The translations under genes and the position numbers were made by a program. The notes beneath the pieces were generated by a model. That model worked only from the letters and a program-made list of their open reading frames with translations, ran no database searches and had not been told where the DNA came from. Shown one piece after another: positions 1-7,590 of a stretch of DNA of 19,703 nt. The stretch comes from Bradyrhizobiaceae bacterium (GTDB taxonomy: Bacteria > Pseudomonadota > Alphaproteobacteria > Rhizobiales > Hyphomicrobiaceae), in NCBI GenBank assembly GCA_947475855.1, contig CANJPN010000035.1, forward strand, positions 1 through 19,703, given 5' to 3'. Position 1 is the first letter of the stretch, and every line of letters starts with the position of its first letter.

Positions 1-231
1 TTCGCGGCTCAGTATCGCAAATGCATGTGAAAAATCCGACAGGCAGCGATCGGCTATATCGGGCGTTGAAGTAGCTCGATAGGCAACGGCGGCGGTCAAA
101 CAAGCTAGCAACCGCGATAGAGCCTCGCGTGCCTCCGGCGTGCGGGCATCGGCCAGCGCCTTCAACACGGCATCCTCCAGATGGTCGGCTGCGCTCCCAC
201 CCAGGAGGCTCTTGAGATCACCATACTCCAT
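1..231 (-). CDS. Unrecognised protein, 5' part only (cut by left window edge)
   Basis: An open minus-strand frame starts at ATG 231-229 (MEYGDLKSLLGG...) and runs 77 codons without a stop to the first base of the window, so only the N-terminus is visible. The fragment looks helical and leucine/alanine-rich, with no signal peptide, membrane segment or motif I recognise. A purine-rich AAAGG lies about 7-10 bases upstream as a weak ribosome-binding site. The codon pattern (G/C at third positions) suits a real gene. No function can be given from this fragment. Confidence 0.5.
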   Translation of the reverse strand, partial: MEYGDLKSLLGGSAADHLEDAVLKALADARTPEAREALSRLLACLTAAVAYRATSTPDIADRCLSDFSHAFAILSRE

Positions 232-605
232 TGCACGGCCTTTATATCAACGCTCCCTGGGAACCCTCGAAAACAGCCGGAAGCCGGGCTGCACAAACGA
301 GCTCGTCAAGTTTCTGATACACGGCAAGAGCTGTTCGACTTAGGGCTCAAGCGGGAAGATGACATATCCCGAAGTGTGGAATAGACGCGGCGCGCCCATT
401 CTGTCGGCGCTAAAATATTTGGCAAATTCAGTGCGCTAAATTCTCGTAATGGTCAAATCATCAGCACAAGTCGCGTAACGTGGACGAAACTCTGTGTCAA
501 CGAACACTGCAACTATGTTGCGTGGACAGCACAGCAAGCCGCCAGCTCTGACAGTCACTCGGATCGTGAAAAATCAAGCGATCGTGGCCCGACCGCAAAG
601 AGACC
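232..605. other. Gene-free stretch between edge gene and tRNA-Gly
   Basis: I see no convincing gene here; the short open frames lack a ribosome-binding site and any protein-like composition. The stretch is visibly more AT-rich than its surroundings around 405-445. It holds two direct copies of gcgctaaa (407-414 and 433-440) separated by an AT-rich spacer. They could be part of a promoter or regulator site, but nothing further supports this. A TATAAA-like hexamer on the minus strand (241-246) lies just ahead of the edge gene's ATG but has no matching -35 element. Confidence 0.5.
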
Positions 606-680
606 TGGAGCGGGCGAAGGGATTTGAACCCTCGACCCTCACGTTGGCAACGTGATGCTCTACCCCTGAGCTACACCCGC
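606..680 (-). tRNA. tRNA-Gly (anticodon GCC)
   Basis: On the minus strand the sequence folds as a full cloverleaf. The acceptor stem is GCGGGTG paired with CGCCCGC (one G-U). The D arm contains GCTC...GAGC, and the anticodon stem TCACG/CGTGA encloses loop TTGCCAA with anticodon GCC (646-648). The T arm GAGGG-TTCAAAT-CCCTT carries the conserved TTC. The 3' CCA is encoded (606-608). It reads glycine GGC/GGU codons. A TATAGA-like -10 hexamer lies just upstream on the minus strand (about 688-693). No integrase or att-like duplication was noticed beside it. Confidence 0.97.
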
Positions 681-798
681 ATTCCAAGATCTATAGTCGC
701 AGCACGACTGTCCCGATGGCTAGGCGCCAGCGAGGCCTGCTGTATGGCGCAAGCTAGTGTAGATTGCAAGTCCCTCAGGTGACAGGTTTTGGATTTCT

Positions 799-821
799 GA
801 GCGGGTTGATGGACCCCGCTC
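799..821 (-). terminator. Possible terminator hairpin after the threonine aldolase gene
   Basis: A 7-bp perfect stem (GAGCGGG at 799-805 with CCCGCTC at 815-821, 9-nt loop) lies about 40 bases past the aldolase stop on the minus strand. There is no run of Ts after it, so it is at best an atypical terminator or 3'-end-protecting hairpin. Confidence 0.3.
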
Positions 822-859
822 CAGAATGCTGGCTTGGGGGTGTGGGTCACCTGGGCGGT

Positions 860-1903
860 TCAAGTGGCGAGTACGATGGCCGATTTCAGGTCGGCAGCAA
901 ACATGTCTACGCTTTCGACCGTCGTGTCCCAAGCGCACATGAGCCGGCAGACTGTCTCGCCTGCGAAGGTGTAGAAGCGCCAGCCGCGCTCGCGCACGGC
1001 ACGCTGAACGGCAACGGGGATGTCGACGAATACGGCGTTCGCCTCGACCGGCGACATGATCGGAATTCCCCCCATTTCCGTGATATGGCGCGCCAATCGG
1101 CCGGCCATGGCGTTGGCGTGGCGGGCATTGGCATGCCAGGCACCGCTTTCGATCAGTCTCGCCCACGGGGCCGTGACAAGGCGCATCTTCGAGTTGAGGT
1201 GCCCCGCTTGCTTAATGCGCCATTCGACTTCCGCGCCGAGTTGACCATCAAAAATGACCAGCGCTTCGCCGACGCCGAGGCCGTTCTTGACGCCCCCGAG
1301 ACAGAGCACATCTACCCCTGCTTTCCACGTCACGTCGGCGGCAGGGCAGGCCAGATGCGCCACGGCATTTGCGAGCCGAGCGCCATCCATATGAACCAGC
1401 AGCCCCGCATTCCGTGCCGCCGCAGCGAGTTTCGCAAGCTCATCGGGAGTATAGACGGTGCCGTGCTCAGTCGACTGCGTGATGGAAACCACGCGCGGTC
1501 TCGTGCTGTGGACGCCGCGACCGCCCGCGGTCAGGCGCTCGATGTCGATTGGCGTGAGCTTGGCGTGTTCGCCGTCCGCCACGCGCAACCACGCGCCGCC
1601 GGTGAAATAACCGGGCGCGCCGGCTTCGTCTGTTGCGATGTGAGACGATGCATGCGCGATGATTGAATTGTAGGGGCGGCAGAGATGGGCCAACGCAATC
1701 GCGTTGGCGGCGGTACCGTTGAAGACGAAGTGCACCGTGGCGTCCGGCGCCTCCAACAGATTGCGGACAGCGGCGCGGGCCCGCTCCGTCCAGGAATCGT
1801 CGCCGTAGGCTGGAGCATGAGGTTGCGCATTGGCCTCGACCAGCGCGGCGAGCGCCTCCGGACACATGCCGGCGTTGTTGTCGGACGCGAAGTGTTGATG
1901 CAT
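860..1903 (-). CDS. ltaE: Low-specificity L-threonine aldolase, PLP-dependent (LtaE type)
   Basis: A PLP fold-type I enzyme expected to cleave L-threonine or L-allo-threonine and other beta-hydroxy-alpha-amino acids to glycine plus an aldehyde in the cytoplasm. The 347-residue protein shows the family signatures in order: FASDNNAG near the N-terminus, YGDD (33-36), FNGTAAN (61-67), SSHIATDE (87-93), the HMDGAR cofactor motif with Asp173, and CLGGVKNG with the presumed Schiff-base Lys206. It resembles the Pseudomonas-type low-specificity threonine aldolase from memory along its whole length. I chose ATG 1903 because the family begins almost directly with the ASDN motif; the ribosome-binding site is weak, and a longer frame to 1975 adds only Arg-rich sequence. 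It follows the ThDP enzyme by 84 bases on the same strand and may be co-transcribed. The family role is clear; the physiological substrate is not. Confidence 0.92.
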   Translation of the reverse strand: MHQHFASDNNAGMCPEALAALVEANAQPHAPAYGDDSWTERARAAVRNLLEAPDATVHFVFNGTAANAIALAHLCRPYNSIIAHASSHIATDEAGAPGYFTGGAWLRVADGEHAKLTPIDIERLTAGGRGVHSTRPRVVSITQSTEHGTVYTPDELAKLAAAARNAGLLVHMDGARLANAVAHLACPAADVTWKAGVDVLCLGGVKNGLGVGEALVIFDGQLGAEVEWRIKQAGHLNSKMRLVTAPWARLIESGAWHANARHANAMAGRLARHITEMGGIPIMSPVEANAVFVDIPVAVQRAVRERGWRFYTFAGETVCRLMCAWDTTVESVDMFAADLKSAIVLAT

Positions 1904-1954
1904 TGAATCCCAGGAGTTCGCGGTTTGTGTCCCTCCCCCTCGGCGTGGTGTTGG

Positions 1955-1973
1955 GCGCCGGGCGAGCCGGCGC
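1955..1973 (-). other. Intercistronic GC-rich hairpin between ThDP enzyme and aldolase genes
   Basis: A perfect 7-bp inverted repeat (GCGCCGG at 1955-1961, CCGGCGC at 1967-1973, 5-nt loop) starts 14 bases past the stop of the ThDP enzyme gene and ends about 50 bases before the aldolase ATG. No T-run follows on the minus strand, so it is more likely a partial terminator, an mRNA processing or stability element, or chance in GC-rich DNA. Confidence 0.35.
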
Positions 1974-1987
1974 ACATGGGGCAGAAT

Positions 1988-3685
1988 TTAGCGATTCAGC
2001 ACGACATTGAGGATCGCGGTGCGGCCGTCCTTCGTCGCGGCGTAGGCTTCGCGGATAGCCGGAATCAATTCGGCGGGATCTTCGACGCGGCGGCCCCAGC
2101 CGCCGAACGGCGCGCCCAGGGTCGCGTAGTCAGGTCCGCCGACGGGTGCGCCGTAGAACAGGTTGTGCTGTTTGGCGACGCCGTCGGGATAGTAGTCGAG
2201 ATGGTTCTGCTTCATCGCAAGATACTGGTTGTTATTGAACACCACGACGATGATAGGCAGGCCAGCCTGAGCTGCATATCCCAAACCTTGCGTGATCGGG
2301 TTATAGAGGAACGTACCATCACCGACCATTGCGACTACGGGCCGGTCCTTGTGCGCGAGCTTGGCGCCGATGGCGTGGCCAAGGCACTGCCCGAGGCCAC
2401 CGCGCACCTTGAGGAAGCTGCCCGGTCCCTGGTTGCGCAAGTGAGACTCCACCGCGCCGCGATGCGTGATCGTCTCGTCGACGTAGACGGTGTCCTTCGG
2501 CAATGCCTCGCCGAGCGCGGCACAAAGCCAAACCGGGTCGATCGGCGATTTGCCCTTGGCTGCAGCCACAGCGGCAAGGCGCGCCTCGTCGAGCTTGGCG
2601 TGCGACTTGGCGTGTATCGCGCGGCGCTCCTTGACGGTCTTGGCGGGCACTTTCGCGGCGGCAACCGCGGAGGTCAGCGTCTGAAGTGAAAAGGTAACGT
2701 CGCCTTCGAGCACGTGGTCCGCGTCGAGGTTCTGGTAGACCATCTGCACGCGATAGGGGGTCTCGTCGATGACGACGACCTTGGCGTTCTTCGGCCTGAC
2801 GTTGGCAGGGTACCAGGGGACACGAGAACGCACGACGAGGATCACGTCGGCGGTGTCGAAAAACGGTTTCAGACTTGGGCCCTGATGGAGTTCGTGGTCC
2901 TTCGGGAAGCTCGAGAAGATCGACGAGGGCGTCTCGACGACGGGGATGGCGAGCGTCTCGGCGAGTTCGACGAGGGCTGCATAGCATTCGGGCTGACGGC
3001 CGCCAGCTTCCGTGATGATCACCGGGTTCTTGGCTTTGGCAAGCAGAGTTGCCACTGTCTCGATATCGGAGACGGGAGCGCGCGGCGGCACAGCCGGTGT
3101 CGCCATGCGGAACTCAGCCGGCGGTGTCCAAGCTGCGAGCTGCGTCTCGATCGGCACGTTGAGATAGACGGGCCCCATCGGCGCGCGCTCGGCGAGCTGT
3201 CCACAGCGGACGACGCTCGCATACAGCGTCTCGACACTCGGCGCTTGGCTTGCCCACTTGGTGTAAGGCTCGACCAGCCGTTGCGGGCCGCCGACCACCG
3301 AGAGGTTCTGATACCACTGCTGGCCCGGATCGAAGCCTTGCCGCTCTCCGTACGTCAGCGACTCGCCCGACATGATGATCATCGGGATGTTCTGGATATG
3401 AGCGGCGTGGATGGCGACCGAGCCTTGCAACAAGCCGACGCCGGCATGGAGGATAACCGCCTGCATGCGGCCAGTCGCCATGGTGTAGCCGATGGCCATG
3501 TCGACGGCGAGCGTCTCGTGCCAGCAAGAAAGGTATGTCGGGCCCTTCGCCTTGGTGACGGTCTGGCGCGCCAGAGCTTCCCATACCGATCCCCACTCGG
3601 AGCCGGGCGAGGAAAAGATGTAATCGAGACCAAGGCTGCGGAGGCCTTGCATAATGGCTTCGCCGCCGTCGAGTGTATTTTTCAT
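1988..3685 (-). CDS. ThDP-dependent enzyme, acetolactate synthase / benzoylformate decarboxylase superfamily
   Basis: A 565-residue thiamine-diphosphate enzyme with the three-domain layout of the family. The N-terminal PYR domain spans about 1-170, with SCWHE carrying the presumed catalytic Glu57. A central Rossmann-like domain covers about 190-330, and the C-terminal PP domain has the ThDP/Mg motif GDG at 455-457 ending in an FNNNQY segment. Members decarboxylate 2-oxo acids and may condense the product with an acceptor. ATG 3685 is chosen because the purine-rich GGAGTT lies just upstream; the longer frame to 3736 adds unrelated residues. There is no acetolactate synthase small subunit nearby, so a biosynthetic IlvB role is unlikely. 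It lies 56 bases after the Bug protein gene, suggesting co-transcription and a role in breaking down an imported carboxylate. The substrate is unknown. Confidence 0.88.
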   Translation of the reverse strand: MKNTLDGGEAIMQGLRSLGLDYIFSSPGSEWGSVWEALARQTVTKAKGPTYLSCWHETLAVDMAIGYTMATGRMQAVILHAGVGLLQGSVAIHAAHIQNIPMIIMSGESLTYGERQGFDPGQQWYQNLSVVGGPQRLVEPYTKWASQAPSVETLYASVVRCGQLAERAPMGPVYLNVPIETQLAAWTPPAEFRMATPAVPPRAPVSDIETVATLLAKAKNPVIITEAGGRQPECYAALVELAETLAIPVVETPSSIFSSFPKDHELHQGPSLKPFFDTADVILVVRSRVPWYPANVRPKNAKVVVIDETPYRVQMVYQNLDADHVLEGDVTFSLQTLTSAVAAAKVPAKTVKERRAIHAKSHAKLDEARLAAVAAAKGKSPIDPVWLCAALGEALPKDTVYVDETITHRGAVESHLRNQGPGSFLKVRGGLGQCLGHAIGAKLAHKDRPVVAMVGDGTFLYNPITQGLGYAAQAGLPIIVVVFNNNQYLAMKQNHLDYYPDGVAKQHNLFYGAPVGGPDYATLGAPFGGWGRRVEDPAELIPAIREAYAATKDGRTAILNVVLNR

Positions 3686-3741
3686 TTTGGAACTCCGAGT
3701 ACTCGTTTGTCGCTTGCGAACGGGATAAAGGAACAATCGGC

Positions 3742-4734
3742 CTATTCAGGCTTGATTCCGGCATCCTGGATTATTTTGCCCCACCGGGCGCTATCACTTT
3801 TGAGGCGCTCGGCGAACTGGCCCACGGTGTCTGCCGGTGGCGGATCGTAGCCAACCGCCTGCATCCGCTGCCTCAGCTCTTCTCTGGCTGCAACAACCTG
3901 CACTTCGCGGTTCAACCGCTCGAGCACCGGAAGTGGCGTGCCGGCTGGCGCGGCGAGCCCGAACCAAGCTTCGACATCGAAGTCCGGATGACCGAGTGAA
4001 GCAATCGACGGCACGTGTGGTGCCTGCGTGATCGGGCGCTTGGCAGAGTTGGCGAGACCCTTGAGCTTGCCAGCTTTGATATGCTGGCCGGCGATCACCC
4101 AACTGCCGAACATCACCGGGACGATGCCGGCGAGAACATCCTGCACGAGTTGGCCCCCGCCGCGGTAGGGCACATGCACCATGTCGATCCCGGTCAATGC
4201 TTTGAACTGCTCCATGCCGAGATGATGAGGCGAGCCCAATCCGGGTGACCCGTAGTTGAGCTTACCTGGGTTTGCCTTGGCGTAAGCGACGAACTCAGCC
4301 AGAGAATTGGGCGCCAGGCTGGAATTGATGCACAGTAGAAAAGACTGCGTACCAAGCAAAGCAACGGCATTGAAGTCCCTGATCGGATCGTAAGATAGAT
4401 CCTTGTTGAGCGCCGCGGCATTTGTGAACGTCGGGCTAGCGACGATGAGAATGGTGTGTCCATCGGGTGCGGCTTTGGCCACCATGCTTGCAGCGATCGT
4501 CGTGCCGCCGCCAGGCTTATTGTCGACGACGACCGGTTGGCCGAGCAATGGACCGAGACGCTCTGCGTATATGCGGCCCAGCACATCCGTGGCGCCGCCA
4601 GGCACATACGGTACGACGAGGGTTATGGGGCGGGTCGGCCACTGCTGAGCCACAGAGGGTGAAGCAAGTGCGACGACGCCTGCAAGAGCACTTGCGAGCC
4701 TGCGCGCACGGCGGTGGGCTTTGCACGGCGGCAT
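3742..4734 (-). CDS. Bug/TctC-family periplasmic solute-binding protein
   Basis: A 330-residue extracytoplasmic binding protein. The Arg-rich N-terminus and hydrophobic core (about 11-27) form a signal peptide with likely cleavage after SVA at residue 29. The mature protein begins QQWPTRPITLVVPYVPGG, with the ligand-loop signature VPGGATD (44-50), followed by the PVVVDNKPGGG strand and loop typical of Bug proteins. Family members bind carboxylates and related small molecules for tripartite tricarboxylate transporters, or act as sensors. No TctA/TctB membrane components occur in the window, so it may share a transporter encoded elsewhere. The ATG is preceded by a strong GAGGAG. It is the first gene of the minus-strand group that continues into the ThDP enzyme and probably the aldolase. 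Confidence 0.93.
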   Translation of the reverse strand: MPPCKAHRRARRLASALAGVVALASPSVAQQWPTRPITLVVPYVPGGATDVLGRIYAERLGPLLGQPVVVDNKPGGGTTIAASMVAKAAPDGHTILIVASPTFTNAAALNKDLSYDPIRDFNAVALLGTQSFLLCINSSLAPNSLAEFVAYAKANPGKLNYGSPGLGSPHHLGMEQFKALTGIDMVHVPYRGGGQLVQDVLAGIVPVMFGSWVIAGQHIKAGKLKGLANSAKRPITQAPHVPSIASLGHPDFDVEAWFGLAAPAGTPLPVLERLNREVQVVAAREELRQRMQAVGYDPPPADTVGQFAERLKSDSARWGKIIQDAGIKPE

Positions 4735-4807
4735 GTCCCGGTCTCCTCATGGCAGTCGGCGTTCTCTGGTCCTTGGGCGCTTGAAGCGCTCTTGTCTGCG
4801 GTAAGAC

Positions 4808-4836
4808 AGTGTGGGAGCGGCGGGGACGGCTGTCAA
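4808..4836 (-). promoter_or_regulatory. Candidate sigma-70 promoter for the Bug/ThDP/aldolase group
   Basis: On the minus strand a consensus -35 TTGACA (4836-4831) is followed after 17 bases by CACACT (4813-4808), a weak -10. The predicted leader of about 65 bases contains a small inverted repeat GCGCTT-G-AAGCGC (4777-4789). The -35 match is exact, but a hexamer can occur by chance. Confidence 0.35.
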
Positions 4837-4888
4837 TGAAGGCGGAGAAATTGCAGAACCACATGAGCGCGCGGTTGCTGCGGGGCGA

Positions 4889-4917
4889 TTGACAAGACGC
4901 TGTGGGTCGGCCCAATC
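4889..4917 (+). promoter_or_regulatory. Candidate -35 element for the molybdenum hydroxylase gene
   Basis: A consensus TTGACA (4889-4894) faces the plus-strand gene from about 75 bases upstream of its ATG. The hexamer 17 bases further on (CCAATC) is a poor -10, so only the -35 is convincing. It faces away from the minus-strand TTGACA at 4831-4836. Confidence 0.25.
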
Positions 4918-4969
4918 AGCAGCCAACAGAACCTACCGACATTCGATGACATAGCGAGACGAGAGCACC

Positions 4970-7264
4970 ATGAGCGCACCCTTCAAAGGCCGTCGCGAGG
5001 ACAGGCGGCTGGTGACAGGACAAGGCCGCTTTACCGCCGACTGGGATCTGCCCGGCCAGACCCACGCCGCGTTCCTGCGTTCGGACCGGGCGCATGCGCG
5101 GATCGTGTCGGTCGACATTTCCGCAGCACTCGCGATGCCGGGCGTGCTCAAGGTGCTGACGGGCGCGGACGCTGCCGCTGCGGCATGGAAGACGCCGCAG
5201 GCCATGATGATCCCCCCGGGTGTCGACGGCTTCGTGCTCAGGATTCCGGAGAGACCTTGCCTCGCGCACGAACGGGTGCGGTTCGCTGGCGAGCCGGTCG
5301 CCATTGTCGTCGCCGAGACGGAAGCAGATGCGCTCGAAGCGGCGGAAGCCATTGCGATCGAGTATGATGACCTGCCGGTGCTGACGACGGCTCAGGCCGC
5401 AGGGGAGCCAAACGCGATTTTGCTGCACGACAGTGTGCCGGGCAATCTGGTGTTCGACTACGAGTACGGCAACAAGGCCGCGACCGAGGCACAGTTCGCC
5501 AAGGCAGCGCGCGTGGTCAAGCTTTCGGTCGAAGCCCAACGCATCGCCGGTGTGCCGATGGAGCCGAAAGCGTGCCTCGCGACATGGGACGCGGGCAGCG
5601 GCATGTGCGACGTCTATATGCAGACGCAGGGCATGGGCGATCTGGTGACCGCGCTCGCGTTCGTGACCGGCGAGCCGCGGGAGAAGTTCCGCGTGCATGC
5701 TCACGACGTCGGCGGCGGCTATGGCGTTCGCAACGAACTCTATCCTGAGAATGTCGCAGTGGTACTCGCCGCAAAAGCCGTGGGCCGACCAGTTAAATGG
5801 GTTGGCACGCGCTCGGAAACTCTCGTTTCAGACCATCACGGTCGAGGCGCGACGCTGTCGGGTGAACTGGCGCTCGATGCAGACGGCCGCTTCATCGGGC
5901 TCAACGTCGAGTGGCTCGTCGACATGGGCGCCTACACGTCGAACGCCGCACCGCTGATCAATACCGTCGCCGCGCCGCGGACGATGGCGACAAACGTCTA
6001 TGCGGTTCCCGCGATCTACGGCCGGCACAAGCTGGTGCTGACGAACAAGACGCCGTCAGCGCCCTATCGTGGTGCGGGACGACCCAACGTCGCCTACTTG
6101 TGGGAACGGCTGGTCGACGAGGCCGCACGCGTGACGGGCATCGACCGCGTCGAGATCCGCCGGCGCAACCTTATTGCCAAGACTGCATTCCCGTACACCA
6201 CACCGACCGGCTCGGCCTATGACAGCGGCGATCCGGCAGGCCTTCTCGACAGCGCCCTTGAAGCCGCGGACTGGAAGGGCTTTGCCGCGCGAAAAGCGGA
6301 GGCAATGACACGCGACCGGCTGCGCGGAATTGGCCTCGCGCTGTTCATCGAACCATCGGGTTCGGTCGGCGCGGAAGAGATCTCGATCACGTTCCGCGCG
6401 GACGGCACGCTGTCGCTCTATTCGCTCGCCGGGCCTTCGGGACAGGGCTACGAAACGGTCTATCCCGACATCGTCGCGAAGGTGCTGGGGCTCGACGCCG
6501 ACAAGATGAAGCTGCATTCGTCAGATCCATTCGGGCCGCAGCTTTCCGGCACGGGATCGTTCGGGTCGCGGTCTCTCATCAGTCACGGCGCCGCACTCTA
6601 TCAGGGCGCGCTCGAGGTCGTGGAGAAGGGACGAAAGCTCGCTGGCGACATGCTCGAGACAGCCCCCGGAGACATCGATTTCGCAAACGGGCGTTATGTC
6701 GTGAAGGGCACCGATCTCGCGGTGAGCCTTGCGGATATCGCGGCGAAGCATGCAGGCGCGACCACAAATCCGTTGGACACCACAACGAAGCTCGCCGTCA
6801 CTGCCGCATTTCCGAGTGGGGCCCATATCGCGGAAGTGGAGATCGATCCGGGTACGGGCAAGACGGAGATCGTGCGCTACACAGCCGTTGACGATTGCGG
6901 CGTGATTTACAATCACAAGATCGTCGAAGGGCAGATGCTCGGCGGCCTGATGCAAGGCATCGGGCAGGTCATGTGCGAGGATCTCGTGTACGACCGCGAA
7001 AGTGGGCAGCTGCTCGCCGGCTCGTTCATGGACTATGCGATGCCGCGGGCCGAAGTGCTGTCGAATCTCAAAATGCTCGACCGGCCGGTGCCGTCGCCCG
7101 CCAATCCGCTGGGCGCGAAGGGCGCGGGCGAGGCAGGGGCGACCGGATCAGTGCCCACGCTCGCCAATGCGGTTCACGACGCATTGGCAGCCGCGGGCGT
7201 CACCCAGGTCGAGATGCCCTATACACCTCAGCGGATCTGGGAGGCCTTGGCAAAGGGGCGCTGA
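4970..7264 (+). CDS. Molybdenum hydroxylase large subunit (xanthine dehydrogenase / form II CoxL family)
   Basis: A 764-residue molybdopterin-binding catalytic subunit of the xanthine oxidase superfamily, full length for the family. The N-terminal a/b-hammerhead domain (FKGRREDRRLVTGQGRF..., about 1-140) is followed by the Mo-cofactor domains. These carry GGGYG at 248-252, the active-site loop APYRGAGRP at 364-372 and the catalytic glutamate in GAGEAGA (Glu721). The loop is the AYRGAGR type rather than the AYRCSFR type of true CO dehydrogenase, so it likely hydroxylates an organic substrate such as an aldehyde, purine or aromatic N-heterocycle. The family normally works with an FAD subunit and a [2Fe-2S] subunit; neither is encoded beside it here. 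It diverges from the Bug/ThDP group across 235 bases, which suggests shared regulation. The ATG is preceded by ACGAGAG. The substrate is unknown. Confidence 0.93.
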   Translation: MSAPFKGRREDRRLVTGQGRFTADWDLPGQTHAAFLRSDRAHARIVSVDISAALAMPGVLKVLTGADAAAAAWKTPQAMMIPPGVDGFVLRIPERPCLAHERVRFAGEPVAIVVAETEADALEAAEAIAIEYDDLPVLTTAQAAGEPNAILLHDSVPGNLVFDYEYGNKAATEAQFAKAARVVKLSVEAQRIAGVPMEPKACLATWDAGSGMCDVYMQTQGMGDLVTALAFVTGEPREKFRVHAHDVGGGYGVRNELYPENVAVVLAAKAVGRPVKWVGTRSETLVSDHHGRGATLSGELALDADGRFIGLNVEWLVDMGAYTSNAAPLINTVAAPRTMATNVYAVPAIYGRHKLVLTNKTPSAPYRGAGRPNVAYLWERLVDEAARVTGIDRVEIRRRNLIAKTAFPYTTPTGSAYDSGDPAGLLDSALEAADWKGFAARKAEAMTRDRLRGIGLALFIEPSGSVGAEEISITFRADGTLSLYSLAGPSGQGYETVYPDIVAKVLGLDADKMKLHSSDPFGPQLSGTGSFGSRSLISHGAALYQGALEVVEKGRKLAGDMLETAPGDIDFANGRYVVKGTDLAVSLADIAAKHAGATTNPLDTTTKLAVTAAFPSGAHIAEVEIDPGTGKTEIVRYTAVDDCGVIYNHKIVEGQMLGGLMQGIGQVMCEDLVYDRESGQLLAGSFMDYAMPRAEVLSNLKMLDRPVPSPANPLGAKGAGEAGATGSVPTLANAVHDALAAAGVTQVEMPYTPQRIWEALAKGR

Positions 7265-7307
7265 TGGCGCGATACTCCTCCTTTCACCGGCGAGAGGAAC
7301 CACTCCG

Positions 7308-7559
7308 GTGGCCGAGCTCATTCCATTTCCGCGCCGTGAGCGACCTGAGGAAAAATCTTTGGACGCTATGCCGGTGCAGCGCCGTCCGAGCCGCGAGGAG
7401 CTTCGTTCGGCCGATCGCCGGCGCATGCTGGAGAATTTGGCGGCTGCCGTGTTCCTTGTCGCATTCATGATGCTGGCGTTCTGGGTGATCGACCGGATCG
7501 GCAGCTATTCAAGGGCACTTGATTGTATGCAGTTCAGGCACAGCAGCGCGTGCAAGTGA
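7308..7559 (+). CDS. Small single-helix membrane protein, GTG start
   Basis: An 83-residue frame starts at GTG 7308 with a good ribosome-binding site, GAGAGGAA, eight bases upstream. Residues 1-43 are charged and Arg-rich (reading AELIPFPRRERPEE at the start). A hydrophobic segment at about 44-61 (NLAAAVFLVAFMMLAFWV) looks like one transmembrane helix. The short C-terminal tail has two cysteines (73 and 82). Similar short Arg-rich plus one-helix proteins are common in Bradyrhizobium relatives, as I recall, and have no known function. It lies 43 bases after the molybdenum hydroxylase stop and may be co-transcribed, though a functional link is not shown. Confidence 0.7.
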   Translation: MAELIPFPRRERPEEKSLDAMPVQRRPSREELRSADRRRMLENLAAAVFLVAFMMLAFWVIDRIGSYSRALDCMQFRHSSACK

Positions 7560-7590
7560 CGGTGAATTCCTCCGGTCGAATGGAACGCCA

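Noticed and set aside
241..246. TATAAA as a -10 element giving a leaderless transcript of the edge gene
   Set aside because: No -35-like hexamer is correctly spaced, and one hexamer in an AT-richer stretch is not enough.
606..680. tRNA-Gly as an integration site of a genomic island
   Set aside because: No integrase gene, no direct repeat of the tRNA 3' end and no mobile genes were seen in the following sequence.
764..1666. Long plus-strand open frame (300 codons) over the threonine aldolase gene
   Set aside because: Antisense shadow of a high-GC gene: Arg/His-rich, no family motif and no ribosome-binding site, whereas the minus frame has a full aldolase.
1988..3685. Biosynthetic acetolactate synthase (ilvB/ilvI)
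   Set aside because: No small regulatory subunit follows and the neighbours are a Bug protein and an aldolase, so the specific name is not justified.
2714..3850. Plus-strand open frame of 378 codons opposite the ThDP enzyme gene
   Set aside because: Shadow frame; composition is Arg/Asp/His-rich without domains, and it crosses the end of the Bug gene.
4970..7264. True aerobic CO dehydrogenase (form I CoxL)
   Set aside because: The active-site loop reads APYRGAGRP, not the AYRCSFR-type loop of form I enzymes, and no coxS or coxM is adjacent.
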